Positions 22,497 through 35,028 of a stretch of 64,000 nt of DNA are shown piece after piece. Position 1 is the first letter of the stretch; the number at the start of each line of letters is the position of its first letter. This stretch comes from Buddleja alternifolia (lineage: Eukaryota; Streptophyta; Magnoliopsida; Lamiales; Scrophulariaceae). The notes beneath the pieces were generated by a model, which saw only the letters and a list, made by a program, of their open reading frames with translations, did not search any database and had not been told where the DNA came from. The position numbers and the translations under genes are program-made. Location: assembly GCA_019426215.1 (NCBI GenBank), contig CM033391.1, forward strand, positions 7,304,708-7,368,707, written 5' to 3'.

Positions 22497-25461
22497 ATGG
22501 AAAAGAGAGAAAGAAAAGTGGTGTGCGTAACAGGTGGCAGCGGCTTCATCGGCTCATCGCTCGTAAACCTTCTCCTCCGCCGCGGCTACACCGTCCACGC
22601 CACCGTCAAAGATCTCCGTTTGCCTCCTCTCTCTCTCTTACTAATTTATAACCTTCAGTTTACACATACATACATATATATATGGTTAATAACATCTTTG
22701 TTCTGCTCCTTCAATTTTCAGAGAATGAGAAAGAAACAAAGCACTTGGAAGCCATGGAAGGAGCTCAATCACGCCTCCGTCTTTTCCAGATCGATTTGCT
22801 TTACTACGATTCCATTCTCGCCGCCGTCAGCGGCGCCGCCGGCGTCTTCCACGTGGCTTCCCCCTGCACCGTCGATCAAGTCCATGATCCCCAGGTGAAT
22901 TAATGCCCTAGCTATTTTTTCAATTTTGGTACGATAAATCAGCAATTATTGTTAATTGGCGTTGTAATTATGTTTTTGTATCGTTAATTTAAGAGCGAGC
23001 TGTTGGAACCGGCAGTTAAGGGCACCGTTAATGTACTGACGGCGGCGAAAGAGGTTGGGGTTCGGCGCGTGGTTGTCACGTCCTCGATATCTGCTATGAT
23101 TGGCAGCTCTAACTGGCTGCCTGATTTGGTTGATAGTGAAGATTGCTGGACTGATGAGGAATACTGCAAGCAAAATGGGGTATTCTGCTTCTCTCATCTG
23201 CTTGATTATTACATATTCAAAAAGTACCAAATATTGGCCGATACGTATTTGGATCAGCCCATACCGGACCAATAATATCGAACAATAGCTATGTTCTCCG
23301 AGTTTATATGTACCCCGATAATATCGGATGATATTGTAGATACAAGATATTATCAGCCGTATCAGGATATTATCGGATGATATTGTCGAAACAAGATATT
23401 ATCAGCCGTATCAGGATATTATCGGTGATAATATTGGGCATCTCTGATGTTATTTCCAAATAATAAAATTTTCATTTATTTTTCGTAAATATGATTTGCA
23501 CATAATCTAGTGGATTTATTAGTACATATACATTGAAGATTTGTGATATTTGCCAATAAATTCTTTTCTATATATTACAAATTTAAGTTCTACAATTGAG
23601 ATTTATTTATATCTAATGCAATATATATTTTACATTGTAAAAATTTGTGGAAATTTTTGTTCTTTATATTTTTTATAATTTTACTTTTTACAATTTTTTT
23701 TGCATCCTATAATGTATTTGTTTTGTATCGCCTGACAATGTCTTAATACGTCGCGACCAATATGAAACATCTAGTGATATTTATCACTGATACCGTGACT
23801 TTGAAGCGTGGCATGCCATGTTTATTGATGTCAAATTTGAAGATTTACTAGAGACTGATATTTGATTGTGTTTTTTTTTTTTGTTTTTTTTTTGCAATAA
23901 GAAATATTTCTATATAAAATTAGCTCCAAATTCGTTAAATATTTTTAGGATATTTCCTCGAATATGATCATGTGGACGAAATTATTTAATTACCTTTGAC
24001 AACAATGTAATAGAAAGTCCTTTTGAAATTTCATTTTGCTCTTAGCTATGGTATCCACTTTCAAAAATTCTGGCTGAAAAAGCTGCATGGAATTTTGCTG
24101 AGGAAAAAAGTTTGGATATTGTTGTGGTGCATCCTGGAACAGTGATGGGTCCTATTATCCCTCCATCAATAAACGCAAGCATGCTTTTGATTCTTCGCCT
24201 TCTTCAGGGTAATCCAAATTTCGGCCTTTCTGAATCTTATGTAATTTTCACCAAAATTAAATGCCTCTATTTTGTATGTCAATTCGGTATCCATCAAAAA
24301 TCCAACTTATGAAAGTACGTATTGCAATATTCGTCAGGGGATTTATGCTGAACTTGGTTGTTGTCTTGCTTTTGTGGATAGGCTTCAATGAAGTCTCTGA
24401 AGAATACATGATGGGATTTGTGCATGTTCAAGATGTTGCTCTTGCACATGTACTTTTGTACGAAAACACATCGGCCACCGGAAGACACTTGTGTGTTGAA
24501 GCTCTATCTTATTATGATGACTTAGCTGCTAAGGTGACGGAGCTTTACCCTGAATACAAGGTGCCTCGGTAAGATGCTCCTCCTATGTAAAATTTGAATA
24601 ATTCTGTACATCATGTGAATCTTATATATGTCTATGGAAGACTTTGATCCTAAGACGCTTCTTTAAAAAAAAAAATAATAATAACAATTGGCAAGATGAG
24701 CTATATCTTCTTTCTCCAGCTCTCTGCCCCTTAGAAATATTTTCTCGAATTTAATTTGAGATGGAAGTCATAAAAAGAAAAGTCATTTGGGTTAGAATAT
24801 TTCTGGTATCTTTATCCTTTATCTTCCATGATACTTTCACCTTTTTGTCCAACTAATATATGAGTTGAGCTCGTTAAAAAGTAAAATACATGCGATTAAA
24901 TTGAAATTAGTTAAGCACATTATCTTGTATTTTATTCAAATTTGAAGTTTTGTAACATATACATACATATATGTATATGGCCATTGATATTTAATTGTAA
25001 AAATCTAGTATATATATTTGAAAAGAACGAATTATTTGGAGTATAACAAAATGGATGGTATAAGTTAAAACATAGATACAATCAAGTAACTTGAATTATA
25101 AAAGTTTATTTTTTTAAATTATTTCTATTTCAATTTCTCATTATATAGTTATATCTCACCTGTATTGGATCCTAATTTATTTATTTTTAAATCGATATAT
25201 TTGGGCATCCATCTTTTTGTATCGATGTATTCGTATCTGTGCTTCATAGGTGTGTATAGAATAATTTTAAGGCTACGAATTATATATTCAAGTATTTTAC
25301 ATGACACCTTTTGCAGATCACCAGAGGATACTGGACTAAAACCAGTAAGGACCAAGAATGCATCAAAGAAGCTGATAGAATTGGGTATGGAATTTATTTC
25401 CTTGGATCAAATTATTAAGGATTCTGTTGAAAGTTTGAGGAGCAAAGGATTTCTGTCTTGA
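22497..25461 (+). CDS. Cinnamoyl-CoA-reductase-like NAD(P)-dependent reductase, copy 1
   Basis: Six exons are inferred: 22497-22617, 22722-22894, 22994-23179, 24046-24208, 24382-24568 and 25317-25461. They give 324 residues, all in phase. It is an extended short-chain dehydrogenase of the DFR/CCR group. The nucleotide-binding loop TGGSGFIG is at residues 12-19, the catalytic Ser lies in VVTSSIS (about 128), and Tyr163 and Lys167 lie in WYPLSK. The motif NWYCYGK of true lignin cinnamoyl-CoA reductases is absent, and the wording fits the CCR-like/CRL branch (Arabidopsis At2g33590 group, from memory). The likely reaction is NADPH-dependent reduction of a carbonyl or CoA-ester substrate in the cytosol, but the substrate is unknown. 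Copy 2 at 41199 has identical exon lengths. Copy 1 has diverged at the start of exon 5 ([13 protein letters not shown] versus [13 protein letters not shown] in copy 2). Confidence 0.92.
23321..23424. repeat. 49-bp tandem repeat in intron 3 of reductase 1
   Basis: Two copies of a unit with a 49-base period contain CGGATGATATTGT and GATATTATCAGCCGTATCAG. A third partial copy follows. The intron also carries GATA/TATC-rich short palindromic words. Confidence 0.7.
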
Positions 25462-26722
25462 CAAATTGTGTGATTTAGTAATTGGAATAACATGCTGTGA
25501 AGCTTTCCTATTATCATATATTCATATACGAAATTAATTTATAAAGTAACAAAATTAACTTTTGGCGCATCTTTTCAATTATGTTAAAACTCTTTAAAAT
25601 TTAAGTCTCGTAAAAGAAGAGTTTTTATAAGGATGTATAGGACGAAATTATTATATAGTGCATTATGAGCTAGCAGTGGTCAGTGGTCGTCCCATAATGC
25701 TTGATTGGCTTGTTTCTTAATGTGCTGTTGGAAGTGTAGTGAGCAGGTTGGGTTACATGTCTTAGTGAGCTTTGGTAAAGAAGAAAATATTATTTATGTC
25801 AATGAATTTGTTGACATAAAGATTGTATAATATTAAAAATAAACTTTATTCGGTGTCCGAAGCGTGTCGGATACTTCAAATTTTGTATTAGATAGTATAC
25901 AAAAAAAAAATTTATTTTTATTTTCGGACACTTCAAAAATGTATGTCCTGAATACTGTATCCAGGAATATGCGTAGCGGATATGGGTACAATACTGCACA
26001 CTATCATTTTTAAGAATATCCATACAAAATAGATTATATCTTAAAATTTTGAAATTTACCGTATCTCATATCATCCCAATTAGGGGTGTACGTGGTGCGG
26101 GTTGGGCGGGTTTTGCTAATTTTTAGCCCGACCCAAAAATTACTAAAACCGCACTTTGCGGTCTAGTTGGGTTGGGGCGGTTTTTGTGGTTTGAAACAAT
26201 CTAATACTTTTCTAATAGCACAATATTATCTCGATAGTGCGATAACTCTTAGATGTTCGGTTGTAATACATGAAATGTATTATAGGCAATTTTTCAACCC
26301 ATTTTTTGGATATGCAACGTGTGTTTTCTAACACAATAAATATTAATAACTTGAGTATTGCTTTTTCAAGTGCACAAATATTTTGAGCAAAATGTTATTT
26401 GCTTCTAATTATTGATCGCAAAAGCAAAAGGAGTAGAAAATGCAAAAGAAGTACAAAAGAAATAAAAGTTTCTTTTGCCTCTACTCTAACTATTGAAAGT
26501 AAAATTAGTACAAAAGTTCAACTTTGTATGAATTAATTATTGAACAGATTCAATTAAAACAAAAAAAAAATTGCCATTTTTTTGAGCCAAAATTCTTTCT
26601 AGGCATCTAAAATTTCCCAGATAATATATTGATTTCCATACTATTAATAGAGAAAAGCACCATATATAGAAAAATAGTGATATGATATGTTTTCAAGTGA
26701 AATAAGAGATACCTATATATGC

Positions 26723-26769
<47 letters not shown>

Positions 26770-26910
26770 CTAAAAATTATATTTAATAATTATTTTTTAT
26801 TTTGAAATAACAATCACCAACAAAAGTAAATCGGTATTTTTTTTCTTAGTTAACTCAAGACCAACACGTCCAACTTTGAAGCACTCGGTTGGGGAAATTT
26901 AAATTTTGAG
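25462..26910. other. Intergenic DNA with repeat scraps and a microsatellite
   Basis: No gene is seen. At about 26082-26200 is GGGGTGTACGTGGTGCGGG followed by GGGCGG/CCGCAC words, the usual look of a non-autonomous hAT end. At 26720-26766 an (AT)n-(AG)n microsatellite occurs. The remainder is AT-rich. Confidence 0.45.
26720..26766. repeat. (AT)n(AG)n microsatellite
   Basis: An AT run followed by about 16 AG units. A similar compound AT/AG repeat is at 17766-17800 in UXT intron 1. Confidence 0.9.
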
Positions 26911-27064
26911 TAATGCTATATACCACCTTTTATATGTCACTGATTTTTCACTTCCCCTAGTTTTGGTAAGAAATCACTTACAATTAATTGGTTTTAATGG
27001 ATTTAATATATCCATACTTTCTAAACCAAAGGGCGGTGAAAAATCGTTGGTATATAGCATTTTC
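26911..27064. mobile_element. MITE A with ATGCTATATACCACC inverted ends
   Basis: The left end AATGCTATATACCACC is inverted at the right as TTGGTATATAGCATTTT. Subterminal GTGAAAAATC-type words are also inverted. It is about 150 bp long. The target duplication is not clear. Confidence 0.5.
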
Positions 27065-27101
27065 CTTAAAAAAAAATTGATGACCCTTTTTATCAATTGA
27101 A

Positions 27102-27287
27102 AAATGCTATATGCCACCGGTTATACCTCACCATTTTTTCACCGATCATTGATATGGTAAGATATTTATTTATTATGGTAAACATAAATTACAAAAATTA
27201 AATCAAATAAATTTATTGCATTCAATTCTTATCAAAATTAAAAAATGTAAAAAACGTTGAACAATAACCGATGATACATAGCATCGC
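27102..27287. mobile_element. MITE B, related to MITE A
   Basis: The left end AAATGCTATATGCCACCGG is inverted as CCGATGATACATAGCAT at the right. It shares its terminal word with the preceding MITE, 37 bp away, so the two are members of one family sitting side by side. Confidence 0.45.
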
Positions 27288-27852
27288 TCATATCAAAGAA
27301 TTTAGCAAAAAGAGTCCCCTTTTGCATGGGTATTGCAAAAAGAGTCCCCTCTTTCTTTGACTTTTCTTTTCCATTTTTGCTTTAATTTTGGATGGCTAAA
27401 TAGGACTGATATGTCCATAATACCCCCAAGTAATAAAGCTGATTTTTGGGGGTTTTTTTTTTTTTCCTTTTCAGTTAATATAAATGGCCAATTACATTTT
27501 AATCCTTTTGCCCCAATACTAAAAACGCATCTAAAAGCGGAACAACTCTTGTTCAGTTACAAAAACTCTTGTTCTTTTTTGCCTTGGCTAAAAAATTCAA
27601 AATCAAATCTGTTATTGGCGGAAATTTTTGACGTCGGAGGAAGAGAGGAGAAGAGAGCCCGCTGGAGCTGTAAGAATTTCCTGAGGAACTCCACTGTAAG
27701 TATTTCTTGGTGCCTTAGATAAACAGGTTCATCTTCTTCCTTTCCCCCAAATTCCATTTCGTAAGCAATTTTCGCATTTTAGGATTTATGTGAAATCAGT
27801 TCGCGATTTTTGTAACTTTAATCTTGTTTATGTTTAGTCCCAAATTCGAGCA

Positions 27853-30800
27853 ATGGTTGATTCGTCTTCTCCCACAAAACGCCGCCGTGTAGATGCAGTT
27901 ATTGCAGCAATGGCTGACCCTACAACTTCGTCCACACCTCCGGTAAGTAAACTAATATATCTTGTTCCAAATTTATGGGTTGTGTTAAGGTTTTTGGTGT
28001 AATTATTTGTTTCAGTATTAGTGTGTTTGTTTAAGTTTTAACAAAATTAAACTAATAGATGTATTTGTTTCAGTTTTAATGTGGGTGATGTAATTATTTA
28101 ATTTGTTAAGGTTTTATGGGCTGTGGGCTATGTTAAGGTTTTTGGTGTAAGACATGATATGATCAGTTTTTGGTCTAAGACATGAGCAGTTTTTAGTGTA
28201 AGACATGATCAGTTGTGGGCTTGTGGATCGATATGCAATTTTATGTTCTACTACGTTTAAGTAATCTACTTTAATTTTGTTTTAAGGTTAATGATGCAAA
28301 CGACATCCCTCGGCCCACTTTTACACTGACCCCGAAAGACTTTAACAAGAAGTGTAAAATATCATGCCACTACAAATTGGCCACATATATCAAATGTATT
28401 GAAGATTGTTTGAGAGACCATCCAGATGTCATCATGTGGTTTAAGAATTCTCAGTTTGGCCCATTATTCAACATGGATTCTTCACTAGAAATGGTTTTAA
28501 CTCCTCTCTGGATGCTTCTAACCCGAATGGTGGAGTCTCCCGACAAATCCGAAAACTGGTTTGTTCTAAATGGCATACCTATCCGTTACTCTTTGATGGA
28601 GCATGCGGTTATGAGTGGGTTGAATTGCTCCCCGTATCCTACTGAAAAAAAAGAGTGTAGACGATATTGATAGTTTTAATCATAAATACCTTAGCCCTAA
28701 AGCATCAGTAAAAGTTCTTAAGGAACAGCTTATGCGGTGTGTGATCCGTACTCAACCATTGCCTAAGAAAAAGAAGCGTAAGATTAGATCCAGTGACCAA
28801 GCTATTGAGATCCTTCCATCAAACAAGTTGAAGCTTGCTCTATTATACTTGTTGGTTTCTGTTTTGTTTATCCCTGCAAGTTATGATTCGCCAATAGACG
28901 AGAGTCTTCTTGCAATTGTTGATGACCTTGAGTTTGCTAAAACCTATCCATGGGGTAGGTTTTCTTATTCTGTTATGATAGAGCACTTGAAAACTTTAGA
29001 ACTCAAGAAGAAATTGGCTTCAGCAAATCCCCAGTGCAACTTTCATTGTTTCATTCTCCCCCTTATGGTAAAATTATTTTTTGTCTTTCATTGTTAATTG
29101 TTGACTTACTTTTATCTGTAAATATTTGATAATACTTTTTTGTTCCTATGTCAGCTTTTTTCTTTTGAGTGTATTCCCGCACTGTCACCAATTATTGGGC
29201 ATTTGAGGGAGAATACCCCCCGACAGTTGCCGAGAATGTGCAAGTCGACTACCAAACTTGTTGAGAAGAGACAATACCCCACTTTGTCTCAGGTTCTTAT
29301 GATAGTCGGCAACAGTAAGGTTAGTTTTTTTTCTTAACAGTAGGCTCAATAACCCCTTACTCCATGTATATTCAAAATTCAAATGATTCATAGTTTTTCT
29401 CCATTTGCACAAAGCACATTGACTATCCATAGTCAGTAACCTTCTATATAAAACTAAGCAGTAAAAGATTTTATTTCAATGTTATTTATATTACTTTCAA
29501 TTGTTTTCTAGTTTTTTAGTTCAATGATTTTATTTGTTTTGTTATTTTGTTTGGTAGGATATTAAAAGCATACTTCAGCCCACGCCGGAGGAACAAGCAA
29601 CAAACCACATTCAAAGTTTTGCTCCTTATGATGTAACCAACAACATCATTGACTCCACCACAAAATTGTGGACTGAAATACTGGAGAAAGGAGGTAGAAT
29701 CCCATTTGATGATATTTTCCGTATAGATGTGGAATCTCGACGTGCGGTTATTCCAGCGACTAAACTTTCAACCCACATTCATGATGGTAGCAGACCTGAA
29801 ACTGAAAGTTTTCAATGTGGTACATCCAGACCTCCACAGTCCTCTGAACCAATTGCTTCATCAAATCCCATTAACACCAATGATCCAGTTGTTAAAATGT
29901 TTGGTGAGTTGATGGCAAAGGTTGATATGTTACTGGAAAACAATGTTGCCCTGAAATCTGAGTTAGGTACTGTGAAATTTGAGTTGTCTGCTGTAAAATC
30001 TGAGATGACAACTGCGAAATCCCAGTTAACTTATAAGTTAGGTTCTGTGAAATCGGAGTTATCTTCTGTCAAATCTAAGTTATCTGCACTCAGTTTTCAG
30101 TTATCATTATTGAGTGGAAGTGGAAGTGAAAGGGCAAAAAGTGGTGGTGAGGATGAAGCAGTTGGTGGTGAGGATGAAGCTGTTGGTGGTGTGGATCAGG
30201 TTTTTGGTGGTGATGATAAAGCTGTTGAAAAGGATGATTTAGCTATTCTTCCTTATGAAGATTCTGTTGCAGGTGGTGATGGTGGATTGGATGTAGGTGG
30301 TGATTCAAAGGTAGAGGATGCAGTTGCGGAACAAAATTTGAAGAGGATGCCTATGTTATCCAAGTATCAAAGATCTCCATTTACCAATCCTGATGGAAAG
30401 AAGAAGAAGAAAGTGTGTAAGACTTAATATAGCATAATGTCTTTTTTGTTTGATGAAAATCCTAATGTCTCCATGTGATGTATATGTGTAAACAATGTTG
30501 AAGTTGTTTGCTTTGTACCCCAGGGGAAGGCGACGTGAAAAACTGTTGCACAATCTGTAAACAATCTCATAGCTACGGAATATTTTTCACAGCTTACCCA
30601 GGCAGAAGACAAAGACATTGCCACTGCCCTTGCAAAATGCAATACTAAAACACCTTTGGTGAGTCACTATCTGTCTGGTATTTGCATAACGGGCGAAAAG
30701 TTTCAGTGTTTGCGGCCAAAAGGTTGGATTAATGATGAGATGGTTGATTTGTATTTTAATTTGTTGAAAGAAATAGAGATCAGGGAGCCAACCAAATATT

Positions 30801-31300
30801 TAAGATGCCATTATTTTAGCCTTTTCTTTTACGGGAGTTTGGTCCGTGATGGTGAGTATGATTTTAAATCGGTCAAGGAATGGACTGGAGTGACCTCTAT
30901 TGGATATCACCTTGTTAAGTGTGACAAACTGTTTGTGTCTATTCACCGAAAAGAAGATGAACATTGATGTTTAGCTATTATAAACAAAAAAGACCAAAAG
31001 TTGCAGTATCTTGATTCATTTGGTGGATATGATCACAAAGTTTTGGATTATCTAGCTCGGTATTATATCGATGAGGCAAAGCAAAATAGAGGACAATCAA
31101 TTGATTTGAGTGACTGGCATTACGAGCGCACCACAGACCATCCCCAACAGCTTAATGTGTTTGACTGTGGAATGTTCATGATGAAGTACGCTAACTTTTC
31201 TAGTAGCCGCGCTGATATTGGGCTTTGTTTTGGGCAGCACAACATGCTCTATTTCAGGAGACGAGTAGCTAGAGATATTTTGAGGTTAAGAGTTGATTGA
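27853..31300 (+). pseudogene. DUF1985-coiled-coil-Ulp1 (SUMO-protease-like) gene, broken
   Basis: The inferred exons begin 27853-27942 (MVDSSSPTKRRRVDAV, nuclear-signal-like), then 28287 to about 29067, 29155-29319, 29558 to about 30412, and about 30593-31300. The N-terminal half (KLATYIKCIEDCL, NWFVLNGIPIRYSLMEHAVM) is a DUF1985 domain. The middle (about 29930-30120) has repeated VKSELS/AVKSE heptads suggesting a coiled coil, then acidic GGEDEAVGG repeats and a KKKKK patch. The C-terminus is a C48 protease with GWINDEMVDLYF, a His at 30962-30964, Asp in YLDSFGG and Cys in NVFDCGMF. Two lesions are seen. An A8 run at 28645-28652 shifts frame by one base, and a TGA at 30965-30967 directly follows the catalytic His, where family members have Trp. 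The family removes SUMO or SUMO-like modifiers; this copy cannot make a full protease. A spliced 5' UTR is plausible (donor near 27695, acceptor 27838). Confidence 0.85.
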
Positions 31301-31689
31301 TGAACACTGTTAAATAGTTAACTTGTAAATTGTTAATTATTGTAGTATTGTATTTAACCCAATTACAAGTAAATTGTTTTTTAACTTGTAAATTGTTAAT
31401 TATTGTATGAACACTATTAAATAGTTTACCATACTGGTATCAGATTGTGGTTTTTCGATGCAAAATTAAAATAATTGCATAAAACTATGATATAACTCAT
31501 TTTCTCCTGGATTAGTGAATATCTCAGGCGTTTGTGTGAGCATCTGTTTGAGAGCTTGAGCGTTAGAGCGAAGAGTCTAACTTCAAATATAATTATATAA
31601 TATATGTTATTTATGTTAGTTTCAATGGTTTTTAAGTTTTCTATTTCACCCAATTAAATGTCATTTGTTTATGGATCGACATGAAATTG

Positions 31690-32760
31690 TGTTTTCAATA
31701 TGCCTATTATACCGCTTAACCGGATATTTATTATACCGGTATAAGCTTTGGTTTCTCAAACACACTAAAAATGGTTCTAATTGCCTCAAACTGTAATATA
31801 ATTATGTAATATATGTTATTTATGTTAGTTTCAATGGTTGTTTAGTTTTCTATTTCACCCAATTAAACGTCAATTGTTTATGGATCGAGATGAAATTGTG
31901 TTTTCAATATGCCTATTATACCGCTTAACCGGATATTTATTATACTGGTATAAGCTTTGGTAACTTCCCACTCTAGTAACTACCTATATTAATGGTAATG
32001 GGGAAATAGGATACAACTAAGAAACCACCCATTAACCACGACCACACACTTACTCTGACATGTAAAAAAGTGAAAGTCTTTTCACATACTGATTAACCGG
32101 ATATGTATCACACCTGAATAAGCTTTGATTTTTCAACAGCCTATACCGGTTACCTATATAACCGGTGTGCCCCTTAAACTTTCCACTCTGGTAACTACCT
32201 ATATTACAAGTTACAAGAAGTTACAAATTAATGGTAATGGGGAAATGGGATACACCTAATAAACCGCCGCCCATGAACCACGACCACACATTTACTGACA
32301 GGTAAAAAAGTGAAAGTCTTATTATCACATAATTAACCCTTACATGTTTTGAGTATGCCTATTACCGCTTAACCGGATATTTATCATACCTGTATAAGCT
32401 TTGATTGTTCAACATAAAAATGGTTTGTAATTGCCTCAAAGTGTAATATAATATATAAAACATGTTAATATAATGAGTAGCATGTTTATTACAATAATCT
32501 TCAAAAATAATTAGTCTAGATCATCAACTATTTACCTTCACCTAATCATAAGAAAAATGGTGGTTTTTTGCATCCTATACCGGTTACCTATATAACCGGT
32601 GTGCCCCTTAAACTTCCCACTCTGGTAACTACCTATATTACAAGTTACAAGAAGTTACAAATTAATGGTAATGGGGAAATGGGATACACCTAATAAACCG
32701 CCGCCCATGAACCACGGCCACACATTTACTGACAGTAAAAAAATGTAAGTCTTATCACAT
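31690..32760 (+). repeat. TATACCGG-core repeats, forward orientation, plus a 430-bp duplication
   Basis: The word ACCGCTTAACCGGATATTTA followed by TATACCGGTATAAGCTTTGG recurs at about 31708 and 31920, with weaker copies at about 32095 and 32372. A longer unit (CCGGTTACCTATATAACCGG through AACCGCCGCCCATGAACCACG) occurs at about 32151-32330 and again at about 32576-32755, a direct duplication of about 430-bp period. No ORF lies here. It lies 3' of the Ulp1 pseudogene. Confidence 0.75.
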
Positions 32761-33054
32761 AATTAACCCTTACATTTTCACTTGGAAAATAATATATGAA
32801 ACTGTGGACGGGGGATAACTCCTCCTCATTTGTCTTCATCTTTTTTACTACCAAAAGCCACACCAAAACTGACTGAAAATCGAACATTCTCTGAAAACCA
32901 AACCCTACAAATCATTTTCAGAGTATAAAAAAGGGATATTTGTGAGGATCATCTGCAAGCACGAGACAGGGGAGATATAAACAGGGGAGACAGGGGATCA
33001 TCTTGCACAAGTAGAAACAGAGTAAAAACAGGGGATATTTCACTTTAAACAACA

Positions 33055-34625
33055 ATGCAACGAGGTACAATATCTGATTGCAAGCTAAGCTTCCTTTGGG
33101 AGGATATAATTTTTCATGTTATGGAAAGGTTATCTAGGGATGCATGCATTGTGGAGGCAGCCCGGTTGGGTCTTTTATCAAAGTATTTTCAACGTTTTTG
33201 GTATTCCATCTCGACTCTTTTGTTTGATATGAACCGTTTCGAACAAAGGGGTTATCATGATTTAGATTTTATTCATTTTGTTAATCGCACTATAATTCAA
33301 CATAATGAAAGTGTGGTTGAAAGCTTGAGCTTTGAATTACCCATGGGAGAGGAGGTACCTCCATTGAATTGGATAAGGCAAGAGTGGGTGACGTTTGGAG
33401 TAGATCATTCTGTTCGAAAACTGAAATTAGTCGGCCGATTGTCCACTTCACTCCCCAATGGCCTGTTTTTGTCAGAAACTCTTGTTCGGTTAAAATTATA
33501 TCTGCCGAACTACATTGTTAGGTGGGACGATAGATATAATTTACCAAATTTAAAAACACTCGTATTGAAGCACGTTGTGATGTTTGATAACACATTTTCT
33601 TCACGACTTGGGAAATGGTCTCCCGAGTTGAATGAATTGCAGTTATTGAATTGTGATTTTAGAGGGCTAACTGAATTTGAGGCATATTTGCCATTTTTAA
33701 AAACATTCAAGATGACATTCAACCAGGCCTAAGGAAATATCAATGTAAAAGTACACTTCCCTGAGGTACATGTCCTTGTTATCTTATTGAAACAAGACCA
33801 ACAAGGTCCGGGGCATTTACAAGTTTTGGGGTCGTTTCCTCGTTCTTTACAGTGGATAGTACACCGTGCTCGACAAAGCGACTACTTCGAGAGGTTATCA
33901 AAATGACGAAAGAATTGTTGTCTAGCGAACGAGAACGTGTCCCGGTTGATTTTGTTAGGGTATATCTATCTATCATTGTTTGAATAATTGCAAATGCTTT
34001 TAAGAAGTTGTTGTGATTTCCTTTTTTTTTTTTTTAATGTTGATAGATGTTGATGTAAGTGGAGTCTCTTACATTGCGTTATGGCGGAGTACTTTTTTGT
34101 TAATATGCATTATCTAAAGATTAGGTGTTCGAAGCAGCTAGACAATCTTGCTGTCACATTGGTGCTCATCAGCAGATGTACAGGCTTGAATGAACTTAAA
34201 GTCGATTTGGTGGTAAAATTTTAAGTTTTATCATTTGTCGCTTATTACATGGTTTATTTAACACGTTTTTTGTTTGGGTTTCTAAAATAAAATTGTAATT
34301 GACTTAACTTGTGTAGGGTGCACCATGGGGAAACGGGGGCACTAGTGTATCCAACTACGTAGAGGACTGGAAGTTGCAAGCAATGGGATTGGAGGCATTG
34401 AATGCGGTGACGATCTTCAACTTCTCGGGTTCTGATTGCGAGCTAAGCTACATTAGCTACGTGTTGTCACACGCAACTGAGTTGGGTACACTAAATATTT
34501 ACTGTGTTAATCAATTTTTTGATGATCCAAGTGGGGTGCATAAGAGGTCATCAATTTGGGCGTATGAAGATACCGCGTCAAACAATGTGCAAATTCGTTT
34601 CATAAGAGGGGCTTACCCTAGGTAA
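33055..34625 (+). pseudogene. F-box/LRR-like gene carried in the MULE block, decayed
   Basis: Exon 1 starts MQRGTISDCKLSFLWEDIIF at 33055. Residues 15-55 (FLWEDIIFHVMERLSRDACI, then LLSKYFQRFWYS) look like a degenerate F-box. LRR-like stretches follow (VRKLKLVGRL, LPNLKTLVLKHVVMFD, LNELQLLNCDFRGL), as in plant F-box/FBD proteins. A stop at 33730-33732 ends the frame, but coding wording continues in another frame (STKRLLREVIKMTKELLSSE, about 33860-33925) to a donor near 33959. Further exons are likely near 34130-34212 (KQLDNLAVTLVLISRCTGLN) and 34318-34625 (APWGNGGTSVSNYVEDW, ending IRFIRGAYPR and a stop). Intact relatives recruit targets to SCF ubiquitin ligases. It may be a captured host gene or a resident MULE gene. 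Confidence 0.65.
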
Positions 34626-34796
34626 TTTGTTTCTTCAAACAATGTGTTAAAAGTGTGAAATTTGTCAATTAGTTTTGATATTTTTGTTTGCGTTGTTCCC
34701 TATGTTTTGCTAAAGTATTGTTATGAAATCTAGTTTTAATTGATTCTAATCTATATGAATTTAATCTGAAGTTAGACACGATTTGAGGCAATTAGA

Positions 34797-34866
34797 GAAA
34801 CCAAAGCTTATACCGGTATAATAAATATCCGGTTAAGCGGTATAATGGGCATACTCAAAACAGACA
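34797..34866 (-). repeat. TATACCGG-core repeat, reverse orientation
   Basis: AAAGCTTATACCGGTATAAT followed by AAATATCCGGTTAAGCGGTAT is the reverse complement of the units at 31708 and 31920. This marks a switch in orientation between 32.8 and 34.8 kb. Confidence 0.8.
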
Positions 34867-35028
34867 CTTCACTAATTCAGGTGAAAATAATTTACAAGTA
34901 CAATGAATTTAATCTCAAACAGACGCTCACAAAAACGCTTAAGATAATTGACAAATATTACATGTTTTATATATGATAAATATCCGGTTACACGCAATTA
35001 AGAATTTAAACTACATATACCTTCCGCC

